Positions 30,879 to 39,484 of a stretch of DNA of 64,000 bases are shown piece after piece. Made by a program: the position numbers and the translations under genes. The stretch comes from Victivallis lenta (GTDB lineage Bacteria > Verrucomicrobiota > Lentisphaeria > Victivallales > Victivallaceae), in contig NZ_VUNS01000004.1 of NCBI RefSeq assembly GCF_009695545.1, positions 233,421-297,420 of the forward strand, read 5' to 3'. Position 1 is the first letter of the stretch; the number at the start of each line of letters is the position of its first letter. The notes under the pieces are model-generated. The model did not search any database, was not told the DNA's origin, and saw nothing but the letters and a program-made list of their open reading frames with translations.

Positions 30879-31007
30879 GTGTTCAATTCCAAGTTTTTCA
30901 CCGGCGTCATCATTGTGAGCTTCCTGGCGATGGCCGCCACCGTGGCCTTCCAGGTGCTCGAGATGAACGAGTACAACCTGTTCAGCACGATGTTCTCCGG
31001 AAAATGA
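30879..31007 (+). CDS. 42-residue single-span membrane protein
   Basis: A GTG start at 30879 with an ideal GAAGGAGGACGC ribosome site. The product has one hydrophobic helix (~residues 8-26, GVIIVSFLAMAATVAFQVLE) and a short polar tail. The stop overlaps the next start (ATGA at 31004). No family recognised. Spacing, ribosome site and coupling argue for a real gene, probably a partner of the flanking envelope proteins. Confidence 0.65.
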   Translation: MFNSKFFTGVIIVSFLAMAATVAFQVLEMNEYNLFSTMFSGK

Positions 31008-31162
31008 GAACTCTTCTGACCGCCGCCGCCGTACTTGCTGCGGCGGCCTTTTTCTGTCTGCTTTCCGGCTGCACCGAGCAGGAGCGGCTGGGATTCAGTT
31101 CGATTCCGCATAACACACCGCCGTCGTGGGAACTCCAGCCCTACGGCCCGGTGCGCAATTGA
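31004..31162 (+). CDS. Small lipoprotein, 52 residues
   Basis: The N-terminus is a lipoprotein signal peptide with a clear lipobox (LLSGC), giving a mature lipid-anchored peptide of ~30 residues containing GFSSIPHNTPPSWELQPYG. Translationally coupled to the upstream 42-residue gene. A strong terminator follows 8 bases after the stop, closing the operon. Function unknown. Confidence 0.7.
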   Translation: MRTLLTAAAVLAAAAFFCLLSGCTEQERLGFSSIPHNTPPSWELQPYGPVRN

Positions 31163-31170
31163 CTCTCCGG

Positions 31171-31204
31171 CAGCTTCAGCCCTTTTACGCTGAAGCTGTT
31201 TTTT
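31171..31204 (+). terminator. Strong rho-independent terminator
   Basis: A 10-base-pair perfect stem, CAGCTTCAGC (31171-31180) with GCTGAAGCTG (31189-31198), has an 8-base loop and six T residues immediately after. It ends the envelope operon. Confidence 0.9.
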
Positions 31205-31575
31205 ACGCCATGCCCGTTCCGGCAGAAACCTGCCGGACGCGATTTCCGGAACTTCCCGGTTGTTTTTCCTGTCCGATGTTCGCACCGGTCGTCAGGAAAC
31301 AGCAGGAAATCCGCTCAGAAAAATCAATTTCGCATTTTTTAAAATTTTCATCTCCAACGAATATAAAAATCGGTTGTTTTTTTGGTTTCAGCGTTGAAAT
31401 ACCCGAGAATGGGGCTACTTTTTATGATTGTCAAAAATCGGGGAGCGCTGACGGCCTCCCCGGTTTTCGTTTGACCCGGGTCCCGGTTGGCCCCGGGCGA
31501 GCAGGGCCGCCCCCGCATAAAAGCGGCGGCTCCGGAGAACAAGAACGTTTGTGATTATGAAAGGTCGAAGAAACA
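31205..31575 (+). promoter_or_regulatory. Structured leader region of the decarboxylase gene
   Basis: 371 bases without a conventional gene. It holds an 8-base-pair hairpin (TCCGGCAG 31218-31225 with CTGCCGGA 31230-31237), an AT-rich stretch at ~31320-31380 that could hold a promoter, and a 16-codon open frame at 31424-31474. A terminator-like hairpin (CGGGGAG 31439-31445 with CTCCCCG 31456-31462, then GTTTTCGTTT) lies inside that frame, and GC-rich complementary blocks follow at 31475-31540. The layout is that of an attenuator, but no known riboswitch is recognised. Confidence 0.4.
31424..31474 (+). CDS. Possible 16-residue leader peptide
   Basis: The ATG at 31424 opens a 16-codon frame (MIVKNRGALTASPVFV) ending in TGA, overlapping the terminator-like hairpin at 31439-31470. 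The ribosome site is weak. Real only if the upstream region is transcribed; given as a candidate leader peptide for attenuation of the decarboxylase gene. Confidence 0.25.
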   Translation: MIVKNRGALTASPVFV

Positions 31576-32742
31576 ATGCGGATTGACGTTCTGGACTATT
31601 ACACCAAAGAAGACTGGCTCCTCATGAAACAGGAGGCCGACCGCCATCCCACTCCGTTTCTGGTGGTGAACCTCAATATTATCAAGCGGAATTACGAAGA
31701 GCTGCTGGCGCATTTTCCGTTCGCCAAAATCTATTATGCGGTGAAAGCGAATCCGGCAATTGAGGTGCTCGAGCTGCTGCGCGACCTGGGTTCCCATTTC
31801 GATATCGCGTCGCGCTACGAGCTGGACCGGGTGCTGTCTCTCGGAATTTCCCCGGACCGCATCAGCTACGGAAATACGATCAAGAAGGCCGCGGATATCC
31901 GTTACTTCCATGAAAAGGGCGTCTCCCTTTTCGCAACCGACAGCGAAGCGGACCTGCGCAACATTGCGAAGGAGGCGCCGGGCGCCCGGGTCTTCTGCCG
32001 GATTCTGACCGAAGGCAGCGAGACGGCCGACTGGCCGCTGTCGCGCAAGTTCGGCTGCCACCCGGACATGGCGATCGATCTGGTGTTGCTGGCCCGCGAG
32101 ATCGGGCTCAAGCCGTGCGGAATCAGTTTCCACGTCGGCTCCCAGCAGCGCGATATCGGCACCTGGGACTCGGCGATTGCCAAAGTCCGCTATATTTTCG
32201 ACTATCTCGAAGGCGAAGGGCTCAAGCTCAATCTGATCAACATGGGCGGCGGCTTTCCGGCCAATTACATCTCCAAGACGAACGAGATGACGGTCTACTC
32301 CGAAGAGATCACGCGGTATCTGGAAGAGGACTTCGGCGAAGACGCTCCGGAAATCATTCTCGAGCCCGGCCGTTCGCTCGCCGCCGAATCCGGCATCCTG
32401 GTCAGCGAGGTCGTGCTGATCAGCCAGAAGTCCTCGATGGGCGTCGACAAATGGCTCTATCTCGACACCGGTAAATTCAACGGGCTGATCGAGACCTGGG
32501 ATGAATCGATCAAGTATCCGCTCTACTGCGAAGCGCGCGGTGAACCGTGCGAGGATTTCATCATCGCCGGGCCGACCTGCGACAGTCAGGACGTCATGTA
32601 CGAATATTTCCGGAATCCGCTGCCGGCCTACATCAAGCCGGGCGACCGGGTCTACTGGCTCAGCACGGGGGCATACACCTCGAGTTACTGCTCGGTGGAG
32701 TTCAACGGCTTTCCGCCGCTGCCGGTCTACATCATCAAATAA
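31576..32742 (+). CDS. Ornithine/lysine-type PLP decarboxylase (alanine racemase fold)
   Basis: A 388-residue fold-type III decarboxylase. The PLP Lys57 is in IYYAVKANPAIEVLELL, the phosphate-binding Gly-rich loop in INMGGGFPANYI, followed by ILEPGRSLAAESGIL, and the ornithine decarboxylase active-site Cys region in AGPTCDSQDVMYEYF. These favour a eukaryotic-like ornithine (or ornithine/lysine) decarboxylase making putrescine over diaminopimelate decarboxylase. The long structured leader may control it. It overlaps the convergent AraC gene by 8 bases. Confidence 0.85.
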   Translation: MRIDVLDYYTKEDWLLMKQEADRHPTPFLVVNLNIIKRNYEELLAHFPFAKIYYAVKANPAIEVLELLRDLGSHFDIASRYELDRVLSLGISPDRISYGNTIKKAADIRYFHEKGVSLFATDSEADLRNIAKEAPGARVFCRILTEGSETADWPLSRKFGCHPDMAIDLVLLAREIGLKPCGISFHVGSQQRDIGTWDSAIAKVRYIFDYLEGEGLKLNLINMGGGFPANYISKTNEMTVYSEEITRYLEEDFGEDAPEIILEPGRSLAAESGILVSEVVLISQKSSMGVDKWLYLDTGKFNGLIETWDESIKYPLYCEARGEPCEDFIIAGPTCDSQDVMYEYFRNPLPAYIKPGDRVYWLSTGAYTSSYCSVEFNGFPPLPVYIIK

Positions 32743-33637
32743 ATTCCGTTCTCTTGCGGGGATCCCGGCCGGGGACCCCGTTTTTTTTCGCGTCCCGGCA
32801 GCGGCCGGGGGGCATGCCGTAGAAACGGCGGAACATCCGGCTGAAATAGTGGACGGTTCCGAAGCCGCAGCAGCGCGCGATCTCCTTCTGCGGGTAATCG
32901 GTCGAAAGCAGGAGGTTCCGCGCCCGGGTCATGCGCTCGGCAAGCAGCAGCTCCTGAAACGGGCAGCCGAAGGCCGCGGTCACCAGATGGCCTGCCCGGG
33001 AGGGCGAAACATGCAGCGCCCGGGCAAGGTCGGACAACGCGGCCGGTTCATGGGCGTGCTCGTCGAGAAACTTCCGGATCTGCTGCTTGCGGGACGGCGG
33101 CTGCCGCCGTTCGGACTCCCGCGAACTCTCAAGAGCCCTGAGAATCCCCTGCCCGACCAGCGTCAGCAACCGGGCAAGGTCGGAGACACTCTTTTCATCC
33201 GCCGGCGGCAGAGCGGCATGGGCAGCCTCGAAGCCGGCAGGCGGTGCGCCGGGTCCGCGAAATGCACCGGCGTAGAAGATCAGCACCGGCGTGCGGCCGC
33301 GTTCGACCGGCACGACAAGCTCCGTCACCCCCTTCCAGCAATGATGCAGAAACGGACGCAGTTCGCAGAGGGCGGCCGATTCGGCCTGAAACGCGCACTC
33401 CGCCAGGCAGGAGCGATTCCACTCGGGAACGGCGTAGCGTCCGGCCCGGCAATACGGATGCGTGTGATGGTCGCGTCCAGGGAGGAGCGGCTTGCCGTCC
33501 GCATCGAACAGCAGCGCACGGTGGTCGTGAATGGTGATCGTGACGCCGAACAGCCGTTCCGCCGCATAGATCGCCTCCGCCAGATAACTTCCGGGGCTGC
33601 CCGGGTCAAATTTATCCAGAAATACCGTTTTCAGCAT
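32735..33637 (-). CDS. AraC-family regulator with a PocR-type sensor domain
   Basis: A 300-residue protein. Residues ~20-160 resemble the PocR ligand-binding domain: Cys and His rich, with the pattern CRAGRYAVPEWNRSCLAEC and LCELRPFLHHCWKGVTELVV. The C-terminal ~100 residues are an AraC double helix-turn-helix ending in FGTVHYFSRMFRRFYGMPPG. PocR-type regulators respond to small molecules such as diols in other bacteria. Divergent from the FAD oxidoreductase at 33720, which it probably controls. Confidence 0.83.
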   Translation of the reverse strand: MLKTVFLDKFDPGSPGSYLAEAIYAAERLFGVTITIHDHRALLFDADGKPLLPGRDHHTHPYCRAGRYAVPEWNRSCLAECAFQAESAALCELRPFLHHCWKGVTELVVPVERGRTPVLIFYAGAFRGPGAPPAGFEAAHAALPPADEKSVSDLARLLTLVGQGILRALESSRESERRQPPSRKQQIRKFLDEHAHEPAALSDLARALHVSPSRAGHLVTAAFGCPFQELLLAERMTRARNLLLSTDYPQKEIARCCGFGTVHYFSRMFRRFYGMPPGRCRDAKKNGVPGRDPRKRTEFI

Positions 33638-33667
33638 GATAATGTAAATATACAGCAGAACGCTCCA

Positions 33668-33696
33668 TTGTCAAACTGCCGGTTCCGCGGTATACT
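33668..33696 (+). promoter_or_regulatory. Promoter of the FAD oxidoreductase gene
   Basis: TTGTCA (33668-33673), a 17-base spacer and TATACT (33691-33696), with the ATG 24 bases downstream at 33720 and GGAG in between. The divergent AraC gene starts at 33637, so regulator sites should lie in this 82-base gap. Confidence 0.7.
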
Positions 33697-33719
33697 ATGG
33701 AAAATACAAAGGAGATGGT

Positions 33720-34937
33720 ATGAATATTGTGCGCAAGGCGTGTGAGATTCCGGTGCGGAACCGGACGGAGGTGCTGGTGGTCGGAGCCGGGCCGGCCGGT
33801 TTCGGCGCGGCGGTTTCGGCCGCGCGGGCCGGGGCGAAGGTGACCCTGGTCGAACAGGGCGGATTGCTGGGCGGCATGTGGACGCTCGGGCTGCTGAGTC
33901 CGTTTTTCGACAATCAGAACAAGGATGGCCTGAACCGCGAGCTGCGCGAAGCGCTCAGGGCGCGCGACGCATGGGGCGGACTCTGGGACATCTCGTTCGA
34001 TCAGTGCGAAATGGCGCTGCTGCTCGACGAATATGTTTCGAAATGCGGCATCGACCTGCTGCTCTATACCATGGGGAGCGAGCCGATCGTCGAGGACAGC
34101 GTGCTGAAAGGGATTTACATCCAGAATAAATCGGGCACGCAGGCGGTTCTGGCCGACGTGGTCATCGACTGCACGGGGGACGGCGATATCGCGGCACGCT
34201 CCGGCGCGCCCTTTGAAATCGGACGCGAAAGCGACGGGGTGTTCCAGCCTATGACCATGATGTTCAAAATCGGCGGCCTCCGTCCCGACTACGGCCGGGA
34301 CGACCTGCGCAGCTGGTATGACGTACTGATTCAGAAGCTGCCGGAGGCTGAAATCCTGGCCGACATCCCGTACAACAATCCGGCGCTCATCACGCTGCCG
34401 CGCAAGGGAGAGGCGCTGATTCAGTGGACGCACGTCAAACGCTCGCTCGGCACGGTCGCCGACGAACTGACTGCGGCGACGCTGGAGGGGCGCCGGCAGG
34501 TGCGCCGGGCGCTCGAATGCTTCAAGCTCGTAAAGGAGCAGCTCGGCGATGTGTATCTGCTGGACCTCCCGTCGATGATCGGCGTCCGGGAGACGCGGCG
34601 GATCACCGGGGAGTACGTCATCTCCGACGACGACGTGAAAAGCGGCCGGAAGCAGCCCGACGCGGTCTGCCGGGTCCAATTCGGCGTCGATATCCACGAA
34701 CCGGAGAAGCCGGAGCAGAACTGCTGGCAGCACCCGGGCTTCGATATTCCGTACCGGTCGCTGGTTCCGCTCAAGGTCGAAAACCTGCTGACAGCCGGAC
34801 GGTGCATTTCGGGCAGCTTTGCGGCACACGCGGCCTACCGGGTCACGGGGGACTGCCTGGCGATGGGCGAAGCGGCCGGACGGGCGGCAGCCAGGGCCGT
34901 CCGCAGGAAGTGCAGCGTCCGCTCCCTGATCGGGTGA
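33720..34937 (+). CDS. FAD-dependent oxidoreductase
   Basis: A 405-residue protein beginning with a dinucleotide-binding Rossmann motif (VLVVGAGPAGFGAAVSAARA) and a second FAD signature (VVIDCTGDGDIAARSG), with a C-terminal return to the FAD site (NLLTAGRCISGSFAAHAA). This arrangement is typical of the FAD_oxidored family found next to sugar-degradation genes in Planctomycetes, Verrucomicrobia and Lentisphaerota. The substrate is unknown. A strong promoter lies at 33668; probably under the divergent AraC/PocR regulator. Confidence 0.85.
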   Translation: MNIVRKACEIPVRNRTEVLVVGAGPAGFGAAVSAARAGAKVTLVEQGGLLGGMWTLGLLSPFFDNQNKDGLNRELREALRARDAWGGLWDISFDQCEMALLLDEYVSKCGIDLLLYTMGSEPIVEDSVLKGIYIQNKSGTQAVLADVVIDCTGDGDIAARSGAPFEIGRESDGVFQPMTMMFKIGGLRPDYGRDDLRSWYDVLIQKLPEAEILADIPYNNPALITLPRKGEALIQWTHVKRSLGTVADELTAATLEGRRQVRRALECFKLVKEQLGDVYLLDLPSMIGVRETRRITGEYVISDDDVKSGRKQPDAVCRVQFGVDIHEPEKPEQNCWQHPGFDIPYRSLVPLKVENLLTAGRCISGSFAAHAAYRVTGDCLAMGEAAGRAAARAVRRKCSVRSLIG

Positions 34938-34944
34938 TCGCCGT

Positions 34945-36153
34945 TCAGCACTCCGGCAGCGTCAGCGCGGAGCGGATCTCCAGATTGGCGGTGTTTCCGG
35001 GACCGGAAGTGCAGACGACCGGTTCCGTTCCGGGGTTGCCGTTCAGGACATTCGCAATGATCGAATCGGCGAGCGACCCCGCAATCAGGATGGCAGCCTT
35101 CGCGCGCGACTGGATATTGACGATCTGAAAAGCCGCAGTCTCCCCGAGCGGCGTCACGCCGCCCCAGGCCGGATTCGAGTCGCCGATACGGACCGCCGCA
35201 TGGTCGCGGAAACCGTCCGGCGAGGTGTCGACAACGCCGTCAAGCAAAATGTTCCGCATCCGGATGCCGCCGGTGTTCAGAAAGCGGACGATGTGATGGC
35301 CGCCCGCCGAATGGCCGACGACATTGCGGATCACAATGCCGTTCACGTCTTCGTCCAATCCCCCCATCCGCGGCGAACAGACTTCGGTGCGTCCCAAAAT
35401 TCCGCACGGCCGGGGAGCGCCGCCGATCGCGGTCAGCGCGATGAGGTCGTCGCCGGTGGTTCCGTTGATCGTGTCGATCGTGATGTTCCGGCAGCCGCGC
35501 CGCAGGTCCAAACCATCCTGATTCAGGACAATCCGCCGTTCGCCGTCGATCTCCCGGCAGCCGGACGAATCGAATGCGAGGCGCCGGATATCGCCCTCCG
35601 TGCAATATTCGAGCGACACCGCCCAGGCATGCGAATCGCGGATCGTGAGATTCGCAATCGAAAAGCGGTGCACGTTCGCCAGCAGGATGCCGATATTGCG
35701 CCAGTCGCCGGTCTGCGATTCGCCCGGCTTCCCGGCATCGGTCCCGAAGGTCCGTTCCCCGAGCGTTTTGGCGGAGTCCCCGGTCGAACGCGGATGTACA
35801 GCCCCTTCCAGCACGGCGCTGCCGACGCCGAGGATGCGGATATTGTCCAGCGGCGGAACGGGGTCGATGCCGGGCCCGCAATTCGCGCTGCGGATGAAGT
35901 TGTCGCGGCAGCGGTCCGACAGCCGGATGGTGCAGTTGTCCAGAATCAGCGTCGCGTTTCCCGGCAGCAGGATGGCCGCGTCGATCAGCCAGAAGCTGCG
36001 CGGCGAAACCGCATCAGGGCGGCGGGCCGGAATCCGCAGCGGCCGCCCGGCGGCGAAAGCGGCCCGCGCCGCCTGTTCGATCCGCTCGCTGTCCGTACCG
36101 GGATAGGAATTCGGGTCCGGGGAGCCGCCGCCGGGAAATGCCGTCTCTGTCAT
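34945..36153 (-). CDS. Right-handed beta-helix (GH28/pectate-lyase-like) protein
   Basis: A 402-residue protein with no signal peptide. After an N-terminal segment it shows the coil repeats of a parallel beta-helix (NIGILLANVHRFSIANLTIR, then GCRNITIDTINGTTGDDLIAL). The GTTGDDLIAL stretch resembles the catalytic DD region of family 28 polygalacturonases, making a glycosidase plausible. Cytoplasmic location would suit an intracellular oligosaccharide hydrolase. Convergent with the FAD oxidoreductase (7-base gap). Confidence 0.7.
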   Translation of the reverse strand: MTETAFPGGGSPDPNSYPGTDSERIEQAARAAFAAGRPLRIPARRPDAVSPRSFWLIDAAILLPGNATLILDNCTIRLSDRCRDNFIRSANCGPGIDPVPPLDNIRILGVGSAVLEGAVHPRSTGDSAKTLGERTFGTDAGKPGESQTGDWRNIGILLANVHRFSIANLTIRDSHAWAVSLEYCTEGDIRRLAFDSSGCREIDGERRIVLNQDGLDLRRGCRNITIDTINGTTGDDLIALTAIGGAPRPCGILGRTEVCSPRMGGLDEDVNGIVIRNVVGHSAGGHHIVRFLNTGGIRMRNILLDGVVDTSPDGFRDHAAVRIGDSNPAWGGVTPLGETAAFQIVNIQSRAKAAILIAGSLADSIIANVLNGNPGTEPVVCTSGPGNTANLEIRSALTLPEC

Positions 36154-36254
36154 GATTCATCCTCCGCCGTAACTGTTCTGACGCAATATCGTTCCGTACA
36201 ATATAGCAGGAAAGCGGGCGGAATGCAAACGAAAGAAGTGATTAAAGCAATGAA

Positions 36255-37262
36255 TCAGCCGGCAGTCACCGTTTCGCGCCAGCGGCAGAGCAGCCGGTTC
36301 AGCGAAAGGCTCTCGGCATTCGTGAACGGCGCGGCAGCCGCTTCGCGGGCGCCGGAAGCGAGCAGGCGCGCAAACCCGTCGGCCTCATAGCCGAAGCTGG
36401 TCCGGTCGGCCGGAACGCGGATCTCCTCGACGCCGGATTCGCGCTCAATGCGGATCAGCCCGTTCTCGGGTTCGGTCCGGTTGCAGACCCACGGATTCGG
36501 AACGACGATGCGTCCGGCAGAACCGTGGATGCGAAGCGCGGGGTCCAGGGTCGCGCCGCACGAACAGGCAAGCTGCGCCACGATCCGGTCCTTCCAGACC
36601 GCTATTGCGCAGGAGGAGAGGTCGATGTTCCCGGGGGCGGTCACGCCGCCGCAGGTGAAGCAGTCAGGCGGAGCCGGATCGGTTCCGAGCGCCGCTCCGG
36701 CAACCAGCATCGCCATCGAAAGCGGATAGCCGCCGATATCCCAGACCGCGCCGCCGCCGAGCGCCGGATTGAACAGCCGGTCGGCCGGATTGTATTTCGC
36801 CGCAAAGCCCATGGCGCTTTCGATAAGGTTGATTTCGCCGACGACATTCCTGCGCAGGAGTTCAAGCAGCTTCGCCGTCTGCGGATGCCAGCGGTACATA
36901 TACCCTTCCAGAAAGAGGCTGCCGCACCGTTTCGCGGCAGCGAGGACGGCCGCAAGCGACTCCGGATCGATCGCCATCGGCTTTTCGCAGAGGACCGGCT
37001 TGCCCGCCTCGAGCGCCGCGATCGAAAGTTCCGCATGCGTGATGTGCGGCGTGGCGATATAGACCGCGTCGATGCGCGGATCGGCGAACACCGCACCGGG
37101 ATTGACCACGGATTCCGGCACGCGGTTATCGGCGGCGAACCGGTCTGTCCGGGCCGGATCGCGTCCGGCGACCACCAGCGGCCGCCCGCTCTGCCCGGCA
37201 TAAAGCGCCCGGATGAAGGTTGCCGCAATCCGGCCGGTACCGACGATTCCCCAATTGATCAT
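36255..37262 (-). CDS. Gfo/Idh/MocA-family oxidoreductase
   Basis: A 335-residue NAD(P)-dependent sugar-type dehydrogenase. The Rossmann motif MINWGIVGTGRIAATFIRAL is at the N-terminus; the EKP motif of the family is in GKPVLCEKPMAIDPESL, and the C-terminal alpha/beta domain has GGAVWDIGGYPLSMAM. ATG at 37262 follows GAGGAGAG; an in-frame start at 37292 is less likely. A candidate promoter lies at 37293-37320. Substrate unknown; probably a sugar or inositol derivative. Confidence 0.85.
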   Translation of the reverse strand: MINWGIVGTGRIAATFIRALYAGQSGRPLVVAGRDPARTDRFAADNRVPESVVNPGAVFADPRIDAVYIATPHITHAELSIAALEAGKPVLCEKPMAIDPESLAAVLAAAKRCGSLFLEGYMYRWHPQTAKLLELLRRNVVGEINLIESAMGFAAKYNPADRLFNPALGGGAVWDIGGYPLSMAMLVAGAALGTDPAPPDCFTCGGVTAPGNIDLSSCAIAVWKDRIVAQLACSCGATLDPALRIHGSAGRIVVPNPWVCNRTEPENGLIRIERESGVEEIRVPADRTSFGYEADGFARLLASGAREAAAAPFTNAESLSLNRLLCRWRETVTAG

Positions 37263-37292
37263 GAAAGCCTCTCCTCTGTAATCCTGTTTCAT

Positions 37293-37320
37293 ACAATACC
37301 CCCGTTTCGGGAGAAGTCAA
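37293..37320 (-). promoter_or_regulatory. Candidate promoter of the Gfo/Idh/MocA gene
   Basis: On the minus strand TTGACT (37320-37315) and TATTGT (37298-37293) are spaced by 16 bases, ~30 bases upstream of the ATG at 37262. Confidence 0.5.
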
Positions 37321-37389
37321 GCCGGGAAAACGGCACAAAAATTCCCGCCCGCGGCGCACCGGGGCGGGAATTCGGAACGTTTCTCCGGC

Positions 37390-39465
37390 TTACTGGAGCT
37401 TGAACTCGTAAGCGGTCAGCGAGTGTTTCGGATAAGTCGCGCTGAATTTGCCGTCCTTCACGGTGACCGTTCCGGCCAGGCCGCTGAAGTAATCGGTCGC
37501 CTCGACCTTCTCCTGATAGAGCTGGATCGACTCGCCGGAAGCGGTCTTGAAGTTCTTCAGCTCGATTTCGGCATTGACCGCGTTGTCGGGGTCCTTGTTG
37601 AAAACGAGCAGATAGAGGCTCTTGCCGTCGGCCGACTTCGTCGCGAAGGTCGCGATGGCCGGATAAGCCGGGAACTTCTCGCCGCCGCCGAGCTCCGCCT
37701 TGATGTCGCGGAATTCAAGCTTGCCGGAGACCGGGGCTTTCGCCTCCTCGAAGCGGAGCAGCATATCGGAGCCGTCCGCGTCGGAGAGCGTCGTGAAGCT
37801 CTTGCTTACCTTTGTCCACTGATCGGAGAGCGAAGCGTGGGTGAAGGCGGCGGCGGACATGGTTTTGTCCCAGCCGCGCGGGTCGCAGAGGCCGAGGCCC
37901 ATCGTGGCTTGCGGAACTTCGCCCTTCTTATCCGGCACGAAACGCATTTCGAACGACAGCGTGATCGCAAGCGATTCCCCGTTCGGCAGGTTTTTCGGCC
38001 GGTTGATCCTGCTGAAAATAGTGTAGCAGTTGCCCTTCGCGTTGTTCAGCGTGAATTCGAGGCTGTTGCGGCCCGTGCTGCGCGGAACGATATCGCTGCG
38101 GTTGAAGCCGGTGAAGTTGAACTTGAAGCTGGTCTGCTCGCCGATTTTCGTGCCGGCGGAGTAGACGTCCCCGATCGACGGCATGAGTCCGGGACCGGCG
38201 GCCGCGGTCACGCGCGGATTTCCGGCTACGCTCGAGGCGACGATTTCAGTGCCGCGGTATTTGCCCCAGACCTCGAAGAACGGCAGCGTCGCCTTCCGCT
38301 CGGTGATCTTGCCGTCCGCATCGTTGGAGCGGTAGGCTCCCCACCAGCCGTTCAGGATGTGCCAGTAGTTCGCAAACTCAACCTTGTTCTCCGGCTGCTG
38401 CCAGAGGCGCATGAGGTCCGCGTTCATAAGCCCGGCCAGATAGGTGAAGCGGACCGGGAACGGATCGTTGCCGGAGCCGCCGATGTTGTATTCGGTGATC
38501 GCAAGCGGCAGCTCCTTTCCGGCGAGTTCTTTCGTGAGATCACGGTACTGTTTCATGCGCAGCGTGAGCTGATCCGGATAGGCGAGCACGCGGCGCAGCG
38601 CGGTATCCGCATCCTGCCCGCCGATGCCCGGGCCGTAAAAGTGGATCACGAGAAAGTCGGTCAGCGCGCCGGCGCCGGCGATGACCTTGCGGTTCCAGTC
38701 GCAGTTCCAGTCGGTGCCGTTGCCGGGCACGGTGACGAGCCCGAGCTTCACGGTCGGATCGACCTTGCGGATCGCCTTGATGGAATCGGTCGCATACTTG
38801 ATGTACTGTTCCGGCGTGTAGGAGCGGCGCGGATTGGTCTTATGGCTGCCGTGATCGGTCTCGTTGCCGAGCTCGAAGTACTTGACGCCGTACGGCTCCT
38901 TATGACCCCACTCGGCACGCTTCATCGCCCACGGATGTTCGGGCGTAGCCGGAGCGTTCAGGTATTCGACGAGGTTCGCGAGGTGCTGCGGCAGCTCCTC
39001 GGCCGGGAGCGCGTAGTCGGTCAGCGTGAAGAGCGGTTCCCAGTTCATCTTTCTGCAGAGCTCCATGAACTGGTCGATGCCGAATTTCCAGTCGGAGCGT
39101 TCGGAGAGCGGCCCGACGGCGTGCGTCCAGTTGTAGTTGTGCGCAAGACAGCCGCCCGGATAACGCATCATGCCCATTCTGAGCGTCTTCGCCAGGCCGG
39201 TCGTGACCGGATTCGGCGCGTTTTTGTCCGGGTCCCAGAAGCCCTGCCCGTATTTGACGCCGTTCACATTGAAAGTTTTGGCATCAGCCGGCTCGCTGAA
39301 GATGCCGCGGCCGTCCGCCGCCTCGATATTGTTGCCGAAGCCGAGCTCGTTGACCGGAGCCACCACCTTTGAGGCATCGACGGTGATGACGGCCGGACCG
39401 GCCGCAAACAGCGCCGGCGCCGCGGCCAGAGCGGCCGCAGTCAGGGTACGGGACAGGTGTTTCAT
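37390..39465 (-). CDS. Secreted GH51-like alpha-L-arabinofuranosidase
   Basis: A 691-residue exported protein with a signal peptide (residues ~1-22, ending FAAG). The (beta/alpha)8 barrel carries RYPGGCLAHNYNWTHAVGP, the acid/base Glu in VKYFELGNETDHGS and the nucleophile Glu in LPLAITEYNIGGSGND, as in GH51 and related GH-A clan arabinofuranosidases. Residues ~430-590 look like an inserted carbohydrate-binding jelly roll, and the C-terminus is a beta-sandwich. ATG at 39465 follows AGGAGAT. It lies next to the repeat block and two secreted binding-type proteins. Confidence 0.8.
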   Translation of the reverse strand: MKHLSRTLTAAALAAAPALFAAGPAVITVDASKVVAPVNELGFGNNIEAADGRGIFSEPADAKTFNVNGVKYGQGFWDPDKNAPNPVTTGLAKTLRMGMMRYPGGCLAHNYNWTHAVGPLSERSDWKFGIDQFMELCRKMNWEPLFTLTDYALPAEELPQHLANLVEYLNAPATPEHPWAMKRAEWGHKEPYGVKYFELGNETDHGSHKTNPRRSYTPEQYIKYATDSIKAIRKVDPTVKLGLVTVPGNGTDWNCDWNRKVIAGAGALTDFLVIHFYGPGIGGQDADTALRRVLAYPDQLTLRMKQYRDLTKELAGKELPLAITEYNIGGSGNDPFPVRFTYLAGLMNADLMRLWQQPENKVEFANYWHILNGWWGAYRSNDADGKITERKATLPFFEVWGKYRGTEIVASSVAGNPRVTAAAGPGLMPSIGDVYSAGTKIGEQTSFKFNFTGFNRSDIVPRSTGRNSLEFTLNNAKGNCYTIFSRINRPKNLPNGESLAITLSFEMRFVPDKKGEVPQATMGLGLCDPRGWDKTMSAAAFTHASLSDQWTKVSKSFTTLSDADGSDMLLRFEEAKAPVSGKLEFRDIKAELGGGEKFPAYPAIATFATKSADGKSLYLLVFNKDPDNAVNAEIELKNFKTASGESIQLYQEKVEATDYFSGLAGTVTVKDGKFSATYPKHSLTAYEFKLQ

Positions 39466-39484
39466 GGCAAATCTCCTATGTTCC

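Noticed and set aside
33612..34829. 405-residue minus-strand frame opposite the FAD oxidoreductase
   Set aside because: The opposite strand has clear FAD motifs and a near-consensus promoter; this frame has no recognisable domain.
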